From positions 27,014,903 through 27,078,902 of the forward strand of contig NC_092878.1 of the NCBI RefSeq assembly GCF_028372415.1: a stretch of 64,000 nt of DNA. The letters are read 5' to 3'. The stretch's first letter is position 1. The number at the start of each line of letters is the position of its first letter. Source of the DNA: Notamacropus eugenii. Its lineage: Eukaryota > Chordata > Mammalia > Diprotodontia > Macropodidae. The notes beneath the pieces are model-generated. The model had not been told where the DNA came from. It searched no databases and was given only the letters and a program-made list of their open reading frames with translations. The position numbers and the translations under genes were made by a program. Below, one piece after another: positions 43,861-55,400 of the stretch.

Positions 43861-44689
43861 TCTTGGACAAATCATATAATCTCTCTGGATCTCCATTTTC
43901 TTACAGTTCAATATCCGTTTGTTGATTTGATCCTTTATAATGAGGGATCAGAAGATCTCTTAGGTTCCTTTAGCTCAGAATATCCTATGGATCCCAGAAT
44001 CCTTGAAAGTCCCCTTTATCTCCAAATCTCTAGGACAAAGAATCAAATAGTGCATTCAGCTCCCTAAACTCTTCCAGGTCAGGTTCATTCTACACCCTTC
44101 CTTAGTCAGCCCTCTCCAATTCCACCCAAGTTATGGTCCTGTTCAGCAGGTCCAGATGTGACCTCAGGGCACCTGACCAAACTCTCTACCCCTCTCTGGG
44201 TTTCAGTTTCATCATCTATAAAATGAGGGGGTTGGACGAGATGATCCAAGGTCTTTTCTTGCTCTAAATAAATCTGTGATCCTATAACCCAGGTCCTAAC
44301 CAGTGAGCCAATCTTCCAGGGCAAGCCTAGGTCATCTACCTGAGATATTTTTCAGAGATGATCTATATGGGTTTCCTAGGACTACTTCAGCTTGGAAGTC
44401 CAAATGACTTAAAGTTGGAACCTTTAAAACACTAGTGAAATCACAGCTACTGGTCCACTCATTGTCCTAAAATCTGAGTGATGCCTAGGTCTCTCCTGAT
44501 GCTACCACCCCTATCTCCAGAGAGGAGAAGATCAGGCTATGTGAGGTTTCATCCTGTACCTATACCCAAACTCTAAGAGCTCACTCACTCCCTAAGCTAC
44601 CTGGGATGTCGATAAGGGAACCAGCTTTCACCTTGAGTCTGAGCAGTAAGGTGAAAAGGCTCCAGGTTACCCCAGAGTCTGTTTTGAGC
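43861..44689. other. Intergenic with MIR fragments
   Basis: A sense MIR/L3-type fragment at about 44,190-44,300 ('atgatccaaggtctttt'); the rest is unassigned. Confidence 0.4.
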
Positions 44690-44930
44690 TGCTGCCATCC
44701 TCGGAGTTGGGGGGGAGCAGGAAGAGAAAGAAGGGGCCCCGCCCAACAGGTGAGGTCATGGGAAAGAAGCACTGGCGCTGACACCTGGGGAAACCCGTTC
44801 TCAGGCCAGCTTCCCACGCTTGCTCCCTGGGAACCGACTAAACCCATCCCAGGAGCCCCACACCCCAGTTCCAGCCACTGCTCTCAGCTGAAACAGAAAG
44901 GAACGTTGAGAGGGCTGGAGGAGGGCTAGA
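44690..44930. other. GC-richer unique block, candidate control element
   Basis: Non-repetitive, between the two genes, with 'ccccgccc', 'cacctgg' and an AACCCGTT site resembling the grainyhead-like motif. No exon. Function is speculation. Confidence 0.3.
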
Positions 44931-44994
44931 GAGCCAAAAGAAGATGGGAGGATAGGTTCTGACTTGGGTGTTTTAAAGTGGTTTTAATACTCTC

Positions 44995-45180
44995 CCAGTT
45001 GAGTGTAGGGGATAGAGCTCTGGACTTGACATCAGAAAGGTGTGGGTTCAAATCCTACCTCAGACATTTAACTGGCATGTGAAGTCATTGAATTTCTCTG
45101 GGCCTCAGTTTCTTTATCTATAAAAGTGAAAGGATTGGATTTAACTCTATGCCTCTCATAACTTCCCATGACATTATTTC
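44995..45180 (+). repeat. MIR fragment, sense
   Basis: 'ggtgtgggttcaaatcctac' and 'ctgggcctcagtttctttat'. Confidence 0.65.
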
Positions 45181-45370
45181 AGCAAATCCCAGGCCCTGTC
45201 TCCTTCTAGGAGACTACAGGCTCTGACCCTAGATAACCCAGCGGGTCCCTGTCATATTCACACCCAAGTTATGGGCCCCTGAGTATGGAATAGGAGGTCA
45301 GGGAGTCTCCTATGTAGCCCCAGCACTGGGAAATGACAGACCAAAACATCAATTTCAGACACTTGAGACT

Positions 45371-45376
45371 TTTATT
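45371..45376 (-). terminator. RHOV: RHOV polyadenylation signal (distal)
   Basis: TTTATT on the plus strand, AATAAA in RHOV sense, 1.1 kb past the stop. Confidence 0.6.
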
Positions 45377-45999
45377 GGTAAACATTACTCCACACAATCC
45401 CTTCTGCATTGCCCTATTAGGGACTGAACCCTCATTGAAGAAGATTGGGATACAGTCTTCAAAGCTCTCTCCTCTGCTACTCCCTGTTGCTGCTCTGGCC
45501 ACTCCCTTCCAGGAACCCCCTTCTCTGAGATTCAGCCCTCACTTCGACTCCTGTCCAGCCAGTTTGGGCAGTACAGAGCAAGGATTGAGAGAGAGCTCTT
45601 CTCATAAGGGGCCCCAGGCGGCCCCTCCCTCTCTGGCCTTAGGCAGAAATAGGGCTGAGGGCTGGCCAGGGAAGAGCCCTTGACAGGTCCCTCCTATCTC
45701 CCCAGAGCAATAGTCATCCCTCCCCCCCCCCCCAACCTCTCTGCTCCAAGCTTCCTTATCTCTCATCTCAAAAGGGCTTGTTCCCAAAGATCTCTCTTCT
45801 ATTGTAGACTCTCCCGCAAGTTCCCATCTTCTCATTCTCTACCAGCCTGCTTTTCTCAGATCTCTTTCGCCTTACACTCCCACCATGCCCACCTTGTCCC
45901 ATCATTCTAGTACCTTCTTTCCTGTCTCTTCTCCAGAGATCTCTCTTCCATTATAAAACCTTGCCCAAGGTTCCTCAGAGCCCTCTCCTATTGTAAACA

Positions 46000-46005
46000 T
46001 TTATT
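46000..46005 (-). terminator. RHOV: RHOV polyadenylation signal (proximal, alternative)
   Basis: AATAAA in RHOV sense, about 0.47 kb past the stop. Which of the two is used cannot be told from sequence. Confidence 0.4.
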
Positions 46006-46473
46006 TTCAGCTAGCTGTCCTCTTGGATGAGTTCAGAGTGCTAAGATGTTCTGGCCAGGTTCTCCCTTCCTTGTGCTACAATCTGTGGGCACAAGGGACT
46101 CTGACATTTTCCTGGAGGGAACCCAAGCAAGGACTCTTCCTTGTTCAGAATTGTATTGGCTTGTAGGCCCATGCTGGAAAACCCCATTAAATTAGGGCTA
46201 TGTGAGTCACCTGAAGGAACAGGCTGCTTTCTAAAGGGTGAACTGGTTGGTCCTCGGAAGGAGACTCCAGGCACCTTCCCTCCTACAGGTCTTAGTCCCA
46301 AATAGGTAAAATAAAGTGAACAGTTAACGGCTCTCTGTTCCTACAATTACCAGGAAAGGTCCACACCATGTGAAGGTGACCTAGGCTCTGCTCCTTCCAG
46401 CAGCTCCAAGGTCTCCCACAGCCCCTCGGTTCCAGGCATTTCTAGCCTCCTCTCCCCTCCTCCCTGCAGGAGC

Positions 46474-46917
46474 TCAAACAAAGCAGAAGAACTTCTTCCA
46501 TCTGCACCGGGAGAGTGTCCGGACGCCCTTGGCATTGAGCTTCTTCTCCAGTCTGGCCTTGTGCTCAATGGCACTGAGGATAGCAGCATCAAACACCTCC
46601 TTCAAGTTCTTTTGAGTCAGAGCAGAACACTCCAGGTACCCCCGGGCTCGGATCTTTTCAGCCAAGCCCTGAGCCTGGGGATGAGGCACAGGTGTTTCCC
46701 GACCCCCTTGGTCCAACTGAATCAGTACATTAACATCATCCCGCAAATCAGCCTGAGTGCCCACTAGCAAAACAGGGGCCTGGGGGTTGTGGGTTCGAAT
46801 CTCAGGCAGCCACTTCTCTGTGATGTTTTGGAAGGAGCCAGGCTGCACAACACTGAAGCAGGCCAGGAAGACATCTGTGTCTGGGTAACAGAGGGATCGA
46901 AGGCGGTCGAAGTCCTC
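46474..46917 (-). CDS. RHOV: RHOV coding exon 3: G domain end and C-terminus
   Basis: Residues 90-236 from [15 protein letters not shown] to WKKFFCFV and stop. Acceptor 'ctctag|gaggac'. Confidence 0.97.
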   Translation of the reverse strand, partial: EDFDRLRSLCYPDTDVFLACFSVVQPGSFQNITEKWLPEIRTHNPQAPVLLVGTQADLRDDVNVLIQLDQGGRETPVPHPQAQGLAEKIRARGYLECSALTQKNLKEVFDAAILSAIEHKARLEKKLNAKGVRTLSRCRWKKFFCFV

Positions 46918-48229
46918 CTAGAGCAGGAAATAAATTCGAATCAGCAAAAGGATGGTGACGATAAGTCGAAGGACTGGTTAGGAAGTATTAACTCCCTCTG
47001 GGACTGAAGGGAGAGAACATTGCCTCCTCCTTTGTGCCTTATGCTAAATATCCTCCTTTCTAGCTCATCTCTCACTAGGGGATTTAGGTAATAAAATAAT
47101 GAAGAGTTGATATGGGTACTTTTCTCACCTTGGAAGAGAGGTGGTGGACTACAGGTGCAGAATGAGGCATACGCTTGCAGACATGGTCAATAAATGGATG
47201 TTTAGCTTAGATATTTCTTTGTTCTATGGGAATAACTAATATTTTTCCCCCTCTTGCCCCTCCCAGGTTGTTTTATGAGTTGTTTCCCCCCATTAGAATG
47301 GAAGGGCCTACATTGCTTCCACAGGTATTCTCAGCACTTAGTAAAGTACCTAGTACTTAGGAAGCACTCAATAAATACTTGTGGATTGACAGGGGGATGA
47401 AGAGAGAAGTTAATGGAAAGTAAGAGTAATATATTTTTTAAAAAGCCATCAGTTAAATGTTTTTAAAAGCTGAGGGATGATGAGGCTAGGGACTCTCCTT
47501 CCTCCACCCTTTCTAGAGTCCTGATGCCAAACCAGGGGGTTACTATTCTTTCTTACCTGTCCAGCTGTATCCCAGAGCTCAATCCGGACTGGGGCTCCAT
47601 CCACCAAGACTTGTACTGCATTGAGAGAAGGTCTCAGAACCATCAGGAAGTCATTTCCTTCAAATCAACACTCCCTTCTCCATCCCTAGGTGTCCCTGTC
47701 CTAGACCTCACCCACCACCACCGCTATAGCCTCCCCAGAATTAAAACAGGTTTGAAATGGAAAGGCTCTTAGGGCCCAGATCCATCCAGACAAATGTAAG
47801 AATAGGAGAGCCCAGACTATATAGATTCATGGATTTTGTGGCCAGGGCTATTTGCCGCACAGCAGATCTATTTCCTTGGCACTGCGGGTGCCTCCTTACC
47901 CTCCCAGCCACCCACATCCAGCGAGAGGAGAGGAGCCTATATAGCCAGTGAGTGGTCCTGGGCCTCTGGCCCGATCCAGTCCAGTCCCGGCCCCACCCCC
48001 CACACCCGGACCTAACAGTACCGGAGAAGGTGTCCAGCGCCGTGGGCCGATAGCAGGCGGGATACCCATTGCAGGTGTAGCTGACGATGAGGCTGCTCTT
48101 GCCCACCGCCCCGTCGCCCACCAGCACGCACTTGATGCCCAGCTCCGGGGGCGCGCTGCCCCTCCGCGGGGGAGGGGTCGGGGCCCGGACCGGAGGCGGC
48201 TCCGGCTCAGCCAGCTCCCGTGGAGGCAT
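46474..48229 (-). CDS. RHOV: RHOV, atypical Rho GTPase (Chp/Wrch-2)
   Basis: Atypical Cdc42-like Rho GTPase of membranes; family work links it to PAK signalling, cell shape and neural crest. Three coding exons on the minus strand: 48229-48022, 47615-47557, 46917-46474, giving 711 nt or 236 residues, the same length as human. N-terminal Pro/Arg-rich extension 1-28 (SH3-type ligand); P-loop GDGAVGKSS 38-46; switch I around YRPT 60-63; DTAGQ 85-89; TQAD 143-146; SAL motif after LEC in the C-terminal half. The C-terminus KKFFCFV has Cys234 for palmitoylation in place of a CAAX box. Splice sites are GT/AG and in phase. Start chosen for the family N-terminus MPPREL. Transcribed towards SPINT1. Residue 59 is Cys where I recall Arg in human. 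Confidence 0.97.
47210..47390 (+). repeat. L2 3' end in RHOV intron 2
   Basis: 'cattagaatggaagggccta' and 'gaagcactcaataaatactt': sense L2 3' end, antisense to RHOV. Confidence 0.7.
47557..47615 (-). CDS. RHOV: RHOV coding exon 2: switch II start
   Basis: Residues 70-89, [20 protein letters not shown]. Acceptor 'caatgcag|tacaag', donor 'gacag|gtaaga'. 59 nt. Confidence 0.95.
48022..48229 (-). CDS. RHOV: RHOV coding exon 1: N-terminus, P-loop, switch I
   Basis: Residues 1-69. Pro-rich head, then [20 protein letters not shown]. Donor on the minus strand is 'ctccg|gtactg'; exon ends in phase 1. Confidence 0.96.
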
Positions 48230-48430
48230 GACCGGCTCCCCGGTATGGCAGGGGCGCCGGCTCTGGATGGGGGGCCTCAGTCCGCTGGCCTTGAGCCCTC
48301 TCCTTTCAGACAGGCTCCGCTCCCGGCCAGCCTCACAGCTCCGAGATCTCCCTCTGGAAAAGCCCAGCTGACCCGGGCCTCCCTACCCTTGGTTCATTAG
48401 CATAGGTCCGCCCGCCTCCTTTGCATATTC
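48230..48430 (-). promoter_or_regulatory. RHOV: RHOV promoter and 5' leader
   Basis: GC-rich DNA continuous with exon 1. In RHOV sense it holds two octamer-like POU sites, TATGCAAA (48,427-48,420) and ATGCTAAT (48,403-48,396), flanking a GC-box-like 'gaggcgggcgg'. No TATA box. The start site is not fixed. Confidence 0.55.
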
Positions 48431-49289
48431 TACCTGGCCGGCCTCTGGCCCTGCCCACCGGTCCATCTCCTTCCCACCCCCTGAGTGATTTCCCTACTGG
48501 AAAGAATCCAGGAAAGACACACACAGAAAAAAGATCGACTGGCAGAAATTGACGTTACCCAGGCAAAGAAACACCCAGTAAGGAGACAAAGACTATCATA
48601 CACAAAGAAACTGGGAGACACCCCAAGAACAAAAAATATTTAAAAAAGAAAAGAAAAGAAACAGACATTCACAGAGGGAAAGAAAGGGGCCAGCCACCTT
48701 CCTACAGAAATGCTGAACACACAGAGAAGGGAAAGCCACGGTCTGTTCCAGCCCTGCCAATTCACAGGATCATAGGATTTAGAAAGGAAAGTTCTTCCCC
48801 TTTAATCTAGTTTTACCCTGTTCTTGACACCCCCGAGCTCCTTTCTCTTCTCATTTCCTGGGGAGGCTCATGGGTTCCCAGAAAAGAAGTGAGCAAGCAG
48901 GGATTGTTTAACGCTTCTCCTTGTATCCCCACCCCCACCCTGTGCCCTGGACAGTTCCTGGCGTATATGTAATATGTATATTGATTAAGAAGCGCAACAC
49001 TATTGAAAGATCCAAAGGAGAGTCTCCAGTGCGCTGTTTGGATCCTTCATGGCTCTTTATAAAAAAGACAGGGGCCAGAATTGCATCAGAATAGATAGGC
49101 TGGGAGGCGTCGCAATCTGCCTTGGTGAACTGACGGCGATGAGATCATGGATCTATCAAAGCGTCTAAGCAATCTATTCTGGGAGTGGAACAAAGCAAAT
49201 TAAATAGACATTGCCCTTCTCCTGGGAGGATTTTATAATCTAAGAATCTTACCAAGAGCACAGAGAAGGATGGTACATCCCAAAAGGCA
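48431..49289. other. Intergenic upstream of RHOV
   Basis: Non-repetitive as far as I can tell. No exon of a further gene is supported. Confidence 0.45.
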
Positions 49290-49700
49290 GGAGACTGGGA
49301 TCCTCAATTCTGTCACTAACTGGGTATACAATCTTGGGGAAATCATTTAGTCTCTGAGTCTCCGTTTTCTCATCTACAAAAGCGGGGGGAGGAGGAGGGA
49401 GGGGGTGGTGGTGGTAAATAAAATTTTTACTATTTTAAATATTTGCACTCATCAGCAAGGTTGTTGTCAGGAAAATATTAAGTAAATTGTGAACCATTAT
49501 TCTGAACCATTTTAGTGTCAAAGGCGCTAGGGTTGGAATCTTAGCCCTCCCATTTACCTGCATGCCTAAGTCCAAAACTTCGAAGGAAAAGTTTCTTCCA
49601 TCTGTAATAGCACATTACAGGGTTGTTGTGAAGAAAAAATTAGATAAATGTTTGTAAGGCGCTTTATGAACCTTAATGCACCATATAAACATTAGTTATT
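49290..49700 (+). repeat. MIR fragments, sense
   Basis: 'ctctgagtctccgttttctc', 'agcaaggttgttgtcagga' and a second partial copy to about 49,700 with 'cagggttgttgtgaagaaa'. Confidence 0.55.
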
Positions 49701-49979
49701 ATAATGAACTCTCCACTTTTGGTGACTTTGTACTCTGGGTGAGAGGTTGTTTTAGGCTGTAAATTAGGGCAGGGAAGGATTTATTTAATTTGCTTTCATG
49801 TGGTTATCTCAGGGTCAGGGGCAAGAATCAAACTCTGCCTCCAAACCCAAGATTTTTTCCACTATAACATACCCTCTCCTTCCTAAATAGGTCCATTCAT
49901 TCAATCAACCTCGTATGATGGCACTCAGGGATAGCAGATATCTAGAAGCTGATGGTTCTGGCTCTAATAGCCTGGGAAA

Positions 49980-50720
49980 CATTCAATTCAGCAATACTGC
50001 AAAACCTCCTTTACAAATAATCATGCATATCCTTTGACCCTCAATACCACTTCTAGGGTTGTATCCCAAAGAGATCATTAAAAATGAGAAAAGGACCCAC
50101 ACATAACAAAAATATTTATAGCAGCTCTTTTTGTGGTGCCCAAGAACTGGAAATCGAGGGGATGCCCATCAATTGGGGAACTGCTGAACAAATTGTGGTA
50201 TATGAATATAATGGAATACTATTGTGCTACAAGAAATGACAAACAGGTGAACTTCTGAAAAATCTGGAAATACTTATATGAACTGATACTGGGTGAAGTG
50301 AGCAAAACTAAGAGAACACAATACATGGAAACAGCCACAGTGTGTGAGGACTGATTTTGATAGACTTAGCCCTTCTCAGCAATGCAAGGACCTAAAAAAA
50401 TTCCAAAGGACTCATTATGGAAAATGCCATCCACATCCAAAGAACTACGGAGTTGGAATGCAGAGAGGCACAGACCATTTTCTTTTTTGTCTTGTTTTGT
50501 TTTCTTTCTCATGCTTTCTCTCATTCAATATAATTCTTCTATGCAACATGACTAATGTGAAAATGTTTTTAATAGGTATAGTAGATTTTATTATTTAATT
50601 TAATATAGTAGAGCCTATATCCAATTGTATGCCATCTTGGGGAGGGAGGAGGAGAAGATTTAAAAGTTATGGAAGTGGATGTTGAAAACAAAAAATAAAT
50701 AAATTAACTAATTAAAAAAA
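49980..50720 (+). repeat. L1 LINE 3' end
   Basis: ORF2 end ('gcatatcctttgaccctcaa', 'gggttgtatcccaaagagat', 'ggggaactgctgaacaaatt') through the 3' UTR ('actaatgtgaaaatgttttt') to an A-rich tail near 50,720. Well preserved, 5' truncated. Confidence 0.85.
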
Positions 50721-51490
50721 CAATAATCATTCATTCCTGAGCTATTTTAGACAGAGTAGGTGGCATTTAAGGAGTTCACATTAAGGAAAAGTACATGTTA
50801 AACAAGAAAGAACATGGGAAGGGGTGGGGGGTATCAGGAAAAACTGGGTTCAGATTTTACCTCTGACACATATTGGGTCACATTGGCAGCTCCCTACTTA
50901 AATGGAATTGCAAGTCTAATCCCAAAATGACAAAATAACAAATGGAGAGCATCCCAGCAGTGCGACAGAGCAGAACACTTGGGTTCCCATTCTGCTTCTG
51001 ACACTAGCTGTGAGACTATGGGCAAATTACTTATCCTCTTAACCTCAGACTTATCCATTAAATCATGGAGATAAGTGGAGGTCTGCATTGGTGACTCTTA
51101 CACCCAGCCCACATTTTACGTATATATTAAAGGAAAGACACAGGTTCATTTGTCAAAGACCTTATGACCTAATAATCTTTTGGTCTGTGACTCCAATGGA
51201 AGATTGAAAACCGTAAAAATTTCAGATGTTTTTTGAGGTAGAGAAAGTAGAGTTGGAAAACAGGAAGGAAAGACTGATAGAGGAAAGGATGAGCAGAATT
51301 TTGACCAGGATCCTATATCTGACTTTTTTTCCCCCTAGTTATTATGGGGAAGAACTTTTTCAGTTAATCTGAAAGATATCAAATCTCCATTAAAGCCCTA
51401 TTCCAATACCTGTTACATCAGAAAAATGGATTTGGTTCTTAAAGGCCATGCCAGACATGGATATGTCAGGAGATTTTATAAAGCTGGAAA
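50721..51490. other. Intergenic with SINE fragments
   Basis: Weak sense SINE/MIR pieces at about 50,820-50,890 and 50,950-51,080; remainder unassigned. Confidence 0.4.
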
Positions 51491-51494
51491 AGCT

Positions 51495-51700
51495 TTAATG
51501 CATCAATCAATCTGCAAGCATTTATTAAACACTTACTATGCGCCAAAGGATTTTTAAAAACCAACAAAGTAATTCTTGCCTTGAAAAAGCTTACATTCTA
51601 TTATGAGATGCAATATTTACATAAGTAAACATAAGAAAGTATAAACAGAATATACACAAAAATAATTCCAAGGTCAATTTTTTGGGAGGATACTTGGGGG
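51495..51700 (-). repeat. L2 3' end, reverse
   Basis: 'caagcatttattaaacactt' and 'ccttgaaaaagcttacattc'. Confidence 0.65.
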
Positions 51701-52009
51701 ATCAGGATTGTTAAACTGATTATTGAAATACTGCATATTTATCAACAAAAAAACCATGTTAGCTATGTTTGGACAGACTCAGCCTCAACAACTCACAAAG
51801 ACGGTAAACTAAGGCAAGTGAGGGTCATGAACTACAACATTAGAGAGAGTCCCTACAAATATGAAATGATGTGTCCTTAAAGTAATGGAAATCACAGCTA
51901 GAAAATACTCGACTAGCTGATTTAAGGACTATTGCCCTCACGGTTATGGAGACTGAATAGTCCTCATATATCCCAACCAGTCCTATCGTCTGAATCTCAA
52001 GGGCAGAGG
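51701..52009. other. Intergenic, unassigned
   Basis: Nothing recognised. Confidence 0.35.
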
Positions 52010-52205
52010 TTCTTTACCCGGGTCTATGAAAGGGTTCCATAATTTTTTTTTTCTACTTTGACAAGTATATTTAAATATAATTTATTTCCTTTGCAATCAT
52101 ATGTATTTTTTTTTAACTCATTCTGCATTTAACTCATTCTGAGAAGAGATCCATAGGATTGTCAAAGGGATCTTTGACACCAAAAGATTTAAGAAGCCCT
52201 ACTTC
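52010..52205. mobile_element. Small hAT-like element
   Basis: Left end 'cagaggttctttacccgggt'; right end 'aagatttaagaagccct' is its approximate inverse complement. Internal 'ttcctttgcaatcatatgta' recalls known Charlie-type elements. No clean target duplication. Confidence 0.5.
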
Positions 52206-52879
52206 AGAATCATATTGTAGAGCTTTTTGTGACCCCAGAAAACTGTGAAACCAATCTGTGTTTTTAAAAAGATATATAGACTTTTATTGATTTCTTTGGT
52301 CTTCATCTTTTTTTATCTTCCATTTTTCCAATGGATCTATCATCCCTGTCCCTTCCAGAGAACAATCCCCTATAAAAAAGAAAAAAGAGAAAAGGAAATG
52401 GTTTAGCAAAATCAAATAGCATCAAAAAAAGTCTGATATTATAGGCAGTGTGGCATATCTGTAGACACCATCTCTGCCATCTTATATTTCCTCTTTGGAA
52501 CATGTTTGTCGTAATTTCAGAGTGAGCATTCAGGTCTGACTTTTGTTGTTGGTCTGTGTAAGGTTTTTGGTTTTTTAAAATTCATCAGATTATAAAGAGG
52601 TTGGGCCCAAAAGCTGTCCTGTATACTTGTCCTATGGAAAACAGACCCATCAGCAAGTTGGTGGTAAAAATCAAGGGTTGTAATAATAAGAGTTTAGCTG
52701 AAATTCTAACACATAGATTTGTAGAAGATCTAATCTACTCAGTTTCCCCAATAGTACTTTTGAGAAATAATCATGATAATTTTTATGAGACCAATGATTT
52801 TTATTGGTATAGGGAGCTCCAATACAGATCTGATACCTCTGCAGTATATTGTCTTAGAGAACTGACTAGGGCATTGAGA
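52206..52879. other. Intergenic, unassigned
   Basis: T-rich and A-rich blocks; the frame at 52,601-52,885 has no domain I recognise and is probably a remnant of an old repeat. Confidence 0.35.
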
Positions 52880-53180
52880 AATTAAGTGACTTGTCTAGGT
52901 TCACACAGCCCAAATATCTGAGAGCAGCATTTGAACAGAGGTATTCCTGACTCCAAGGCCAGCACTGTATCTACCTGGCCATGTTACTGCATCATTATCA
53001 CCATCACATCATGATGCAGTAATACTAGTACTAGGTTTCTTTGTAGCTGACAAAATTTTTTTCTCAACAACACTGTTGGGTAGATTATGAAAGTATTATT
53101 GGCTCATTCTACAGATGAAGAAACTGAGGGTTAGAGGAGTTAAGAGATTTGTCCAAAGTCCTTGGGAAGTAGTGATGGAC
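52880..53180 (-). repeat. MIR fragments, reverse
   Basis: 'gtgacttgtctaggttcaca' and, in a second copy, 'acagatgaagaaactgaggg'. Confidence 0.6.
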
Positions 53181-53485
53181 AGAGAGAGAAGGAGGAAGAG
53201 GAGGAAAAGAGGAAGGGGGAGAATCTTTGATTTATTTCACTAAATCATACTGCCAAAAGAAAGGTGGATAAAGGTCAAAGGTGGGAACTATCCAGGAGTG
53301 GATTGCCTTATCTAGGGAAAGTCAGAAGGGAAAGAAGGCAGGGATTTGAGGGAAAAAGGAGTGCATAGTTGAAAAGGCTAACCAGAGAATGTCTGACTGT
53401 GAAGGGAGGGATATGAAGCTATTGGCTATGGAAAACATGGTAGTCCATAACAGTTTCAGTTGTATACATATGCTCAATATTAGTC

Positions 53486-54029
53486 TACCATATTTCACCG
53501 CATAATCGTCACCACGGCATAATCATTGTGCCATGTTTTTTCAATTCAAAAATTAGTTTATAACCTTTCATCATGTAATCGCTGCATGGTATGGTTTGGT
53601 TTGTCATACCACTTAAAAGGTAAACAGAGCAGCAATGTATTCACCTGTGACATATATATTCACATTAATCTCTTGGGTATTGGGAGCCAAAGCCTAATAT
53701 ATTTCTGAAAGCAGACTTGCATGGTTTGTTTAGAGCACTGTAGTACTAATGGTCTCATCATTCAACCCAATGAAGAGCTGGAGGGACAAGGGAGTGGGCA
53801 GGCAGGCAAAGCTGCTATGAGAAAGTCATGTGATATGGTAAGACTTGCATTTTCCTACACTAGCTAAACTGTACAGTCTGTCAGCCAGGGATGCAGTTTA
53901 GTAACAAATGATTTTTAAGTAATACTAGCACAAATTTTTTTAAAAAGCTACACATAATAGTCACACCCCTCCTTTTTTGCAAAAAAATTGGCATAAAATC
54001 TGCAACAATTGTGTGGTAAAAATACTGTA
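53486..54029. mobile_element. 540-bp DNA transposon with TA duplications
   Basis: The body (53,488-54,027) is flanked by TA. Left end reads CCATATTTCACCGCATAATC; the reversed right end reads CAGTATTTTTACCACACAAT, imperfect inverted repeats. Sub-terminal words 'cataatcgtcaccac' and, on the right, 'cataatagtcacaccc' are similar to each other. TA targets suggest the Tc1/mariner/pogo superfamily. No transposase frame remains. Confidence 0.65.
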
Positions 54030-54654
54030 GATCTGTTATCATTCCATTTGTATGTGGAAGAAAGCTTATGGAGACTGCTTCTCTAGAAGTTTTTGACCTT
54101 TCCATCTTTCTCTTCCCACTGGCATAGGAAAGGTTCTGATTACAAGCAAGAAAGAGAAACAAATCTCCAAACCACCAGACCTACCCAGGTAAATGAATCA
54201 CCTATTTATCAGATGAGCTACAAATCTAGCTGCTGGGAAAGTGCACTCCTAAGGATGGGTGGAGAATAGGGTCATATTCCTACAAGTCTATTCAGGCATT
54301 CAGTCCTGTGGGTACTAAGGTCTAGGCCTTTCATCTTCAATCTCTCCTTCTTAGACTCATCCCCCACTTCTAGGAATAAGTGAAACCTAGCTTTTCCTTG
54401 AGGATACTACATCTCTTATTCCTAAAGCTGGTTGTCCCTTCTCTCTCTTGGCTCCATACCATTCAACTTCTCTAACAGCAGGAGTCAACCTTTGTCTTTC
54501 TCCCACCTGATACATACAAAACCTTGCTCTACCACTGACATTCATCAGCTTCTCCCCCTTTGAACTTCTGTACCATCTGTCTGATTCTATAACTCTCTCT
54601 TGATCCTGTTGTTGACAATTATAGACCTCCAGGACACTTCTACTTTCCAATTCA

Positions 54655-54775
54655 ATCCAATTAAGTGCCTACTATGTGCCATACACTGTGCTAAGCCGTG
54701 AGGATACAATTAATAGAGAGAAAAATGGTCCCTGCCTCAAGAAGTTTATAATCTAAAGGGGAGAGACAACACACA
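54655..54775 (-). repeat. L2 3' end, reverse
   Basis: 'taagtgcctactatgtgcca' and 'cctgcctcaagaagtttata'. Inserted in, or next to, the sense L2. Confidence 0.65.
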
Positions 54776-54864
54776 AAAGGAAGAGGAAAAGGTGGGGAGG
54801 GGAGAGAGCAGAGGGTACCAGACTTCTTGTTCCATGGAGTTGAAAGTAGGCAGAACAGCAGTTG

Positions 54865-55400
54865 TTCATCCTTCATATTTGAAGAGGGACAATGGTGTCA
54901 AAGGATGATGTCTTGATTTACGAGTGAATTGGATTTAATCCACAGTCACACACTCCTCAGCCTTATTCTTTCTTCCAGTCATTGAAAACCAGTGGCAGGA
55001 TAAAAGTCAGGACAACTGGTAATGGTTTGGGATGCAGTGGATGACCTCGGCATCTTTGATACCTGGCAAAGCTCTAAGTGCTCTACAACTCCCGCTTCAG
55101 CCACCTTCATGGCCATTGGAACAAATTGTTCTTACCTGCCCCTTTGGGCCACAGAAGTCTTCAGACACTTGGGATAGACATCCTCCTAACTCACCAGTGA
55201 GTCTGAGGCCTACTGGTTACCCTCAACCTGGTTTTGCCCACCTGCCCAGACAGTTTTATTGGTGTGTGGTCAATGCACATGCTACAGCTTCTTGGAACCA
55301 CAGGTGAGAGTTGGGTTGCAGGTGGACACCAAAGGTGGATGAGCAGCCCTGGAAAGGGCTTTGTAGTCCTCACACCAAAGGTGCTAGTCCTTCCTGAAAA
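54865..55400 (-). repeat. RTE-tailed repeat, reverse
   Basis: On the minus strand it ends in the 'cctcttcaaatatgaaggat'-like terminus. Further in (plus strand) come 'ccagtggcaggataaaagtc' and 'gggatgcagtggatgacctc', matching the middle of the SINE family; beyond 55,085 it continues into sequence shared by no other copy here. Confidence 0.6.

Larger units (their letters stand above)
45352..46473 (-). other. RHOV: RHOV 3' UTR
   Basis: From the RHOV stop to a minus-strand AATAAA at 45,376-45,371. A second AATAAA at 46,005-46,000 could give a shorter form. The stretch is mostly free of repeats, consistent with UTR. The end point is inferred. Confidence 0.6.

Noticed and set aside
46302-46316. 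AATAAA-like 'aaaataaagtg' on the plus strand
   Set aside because: It is antisense to RHOV and no plus-strand gene ends here.
47741-48021. RHOV exon 1 frame reading on past the donor (162-residue ORF)
   Set aside because: The family sequence leaves the ORF exactly at the GT donor; the rest is intron.
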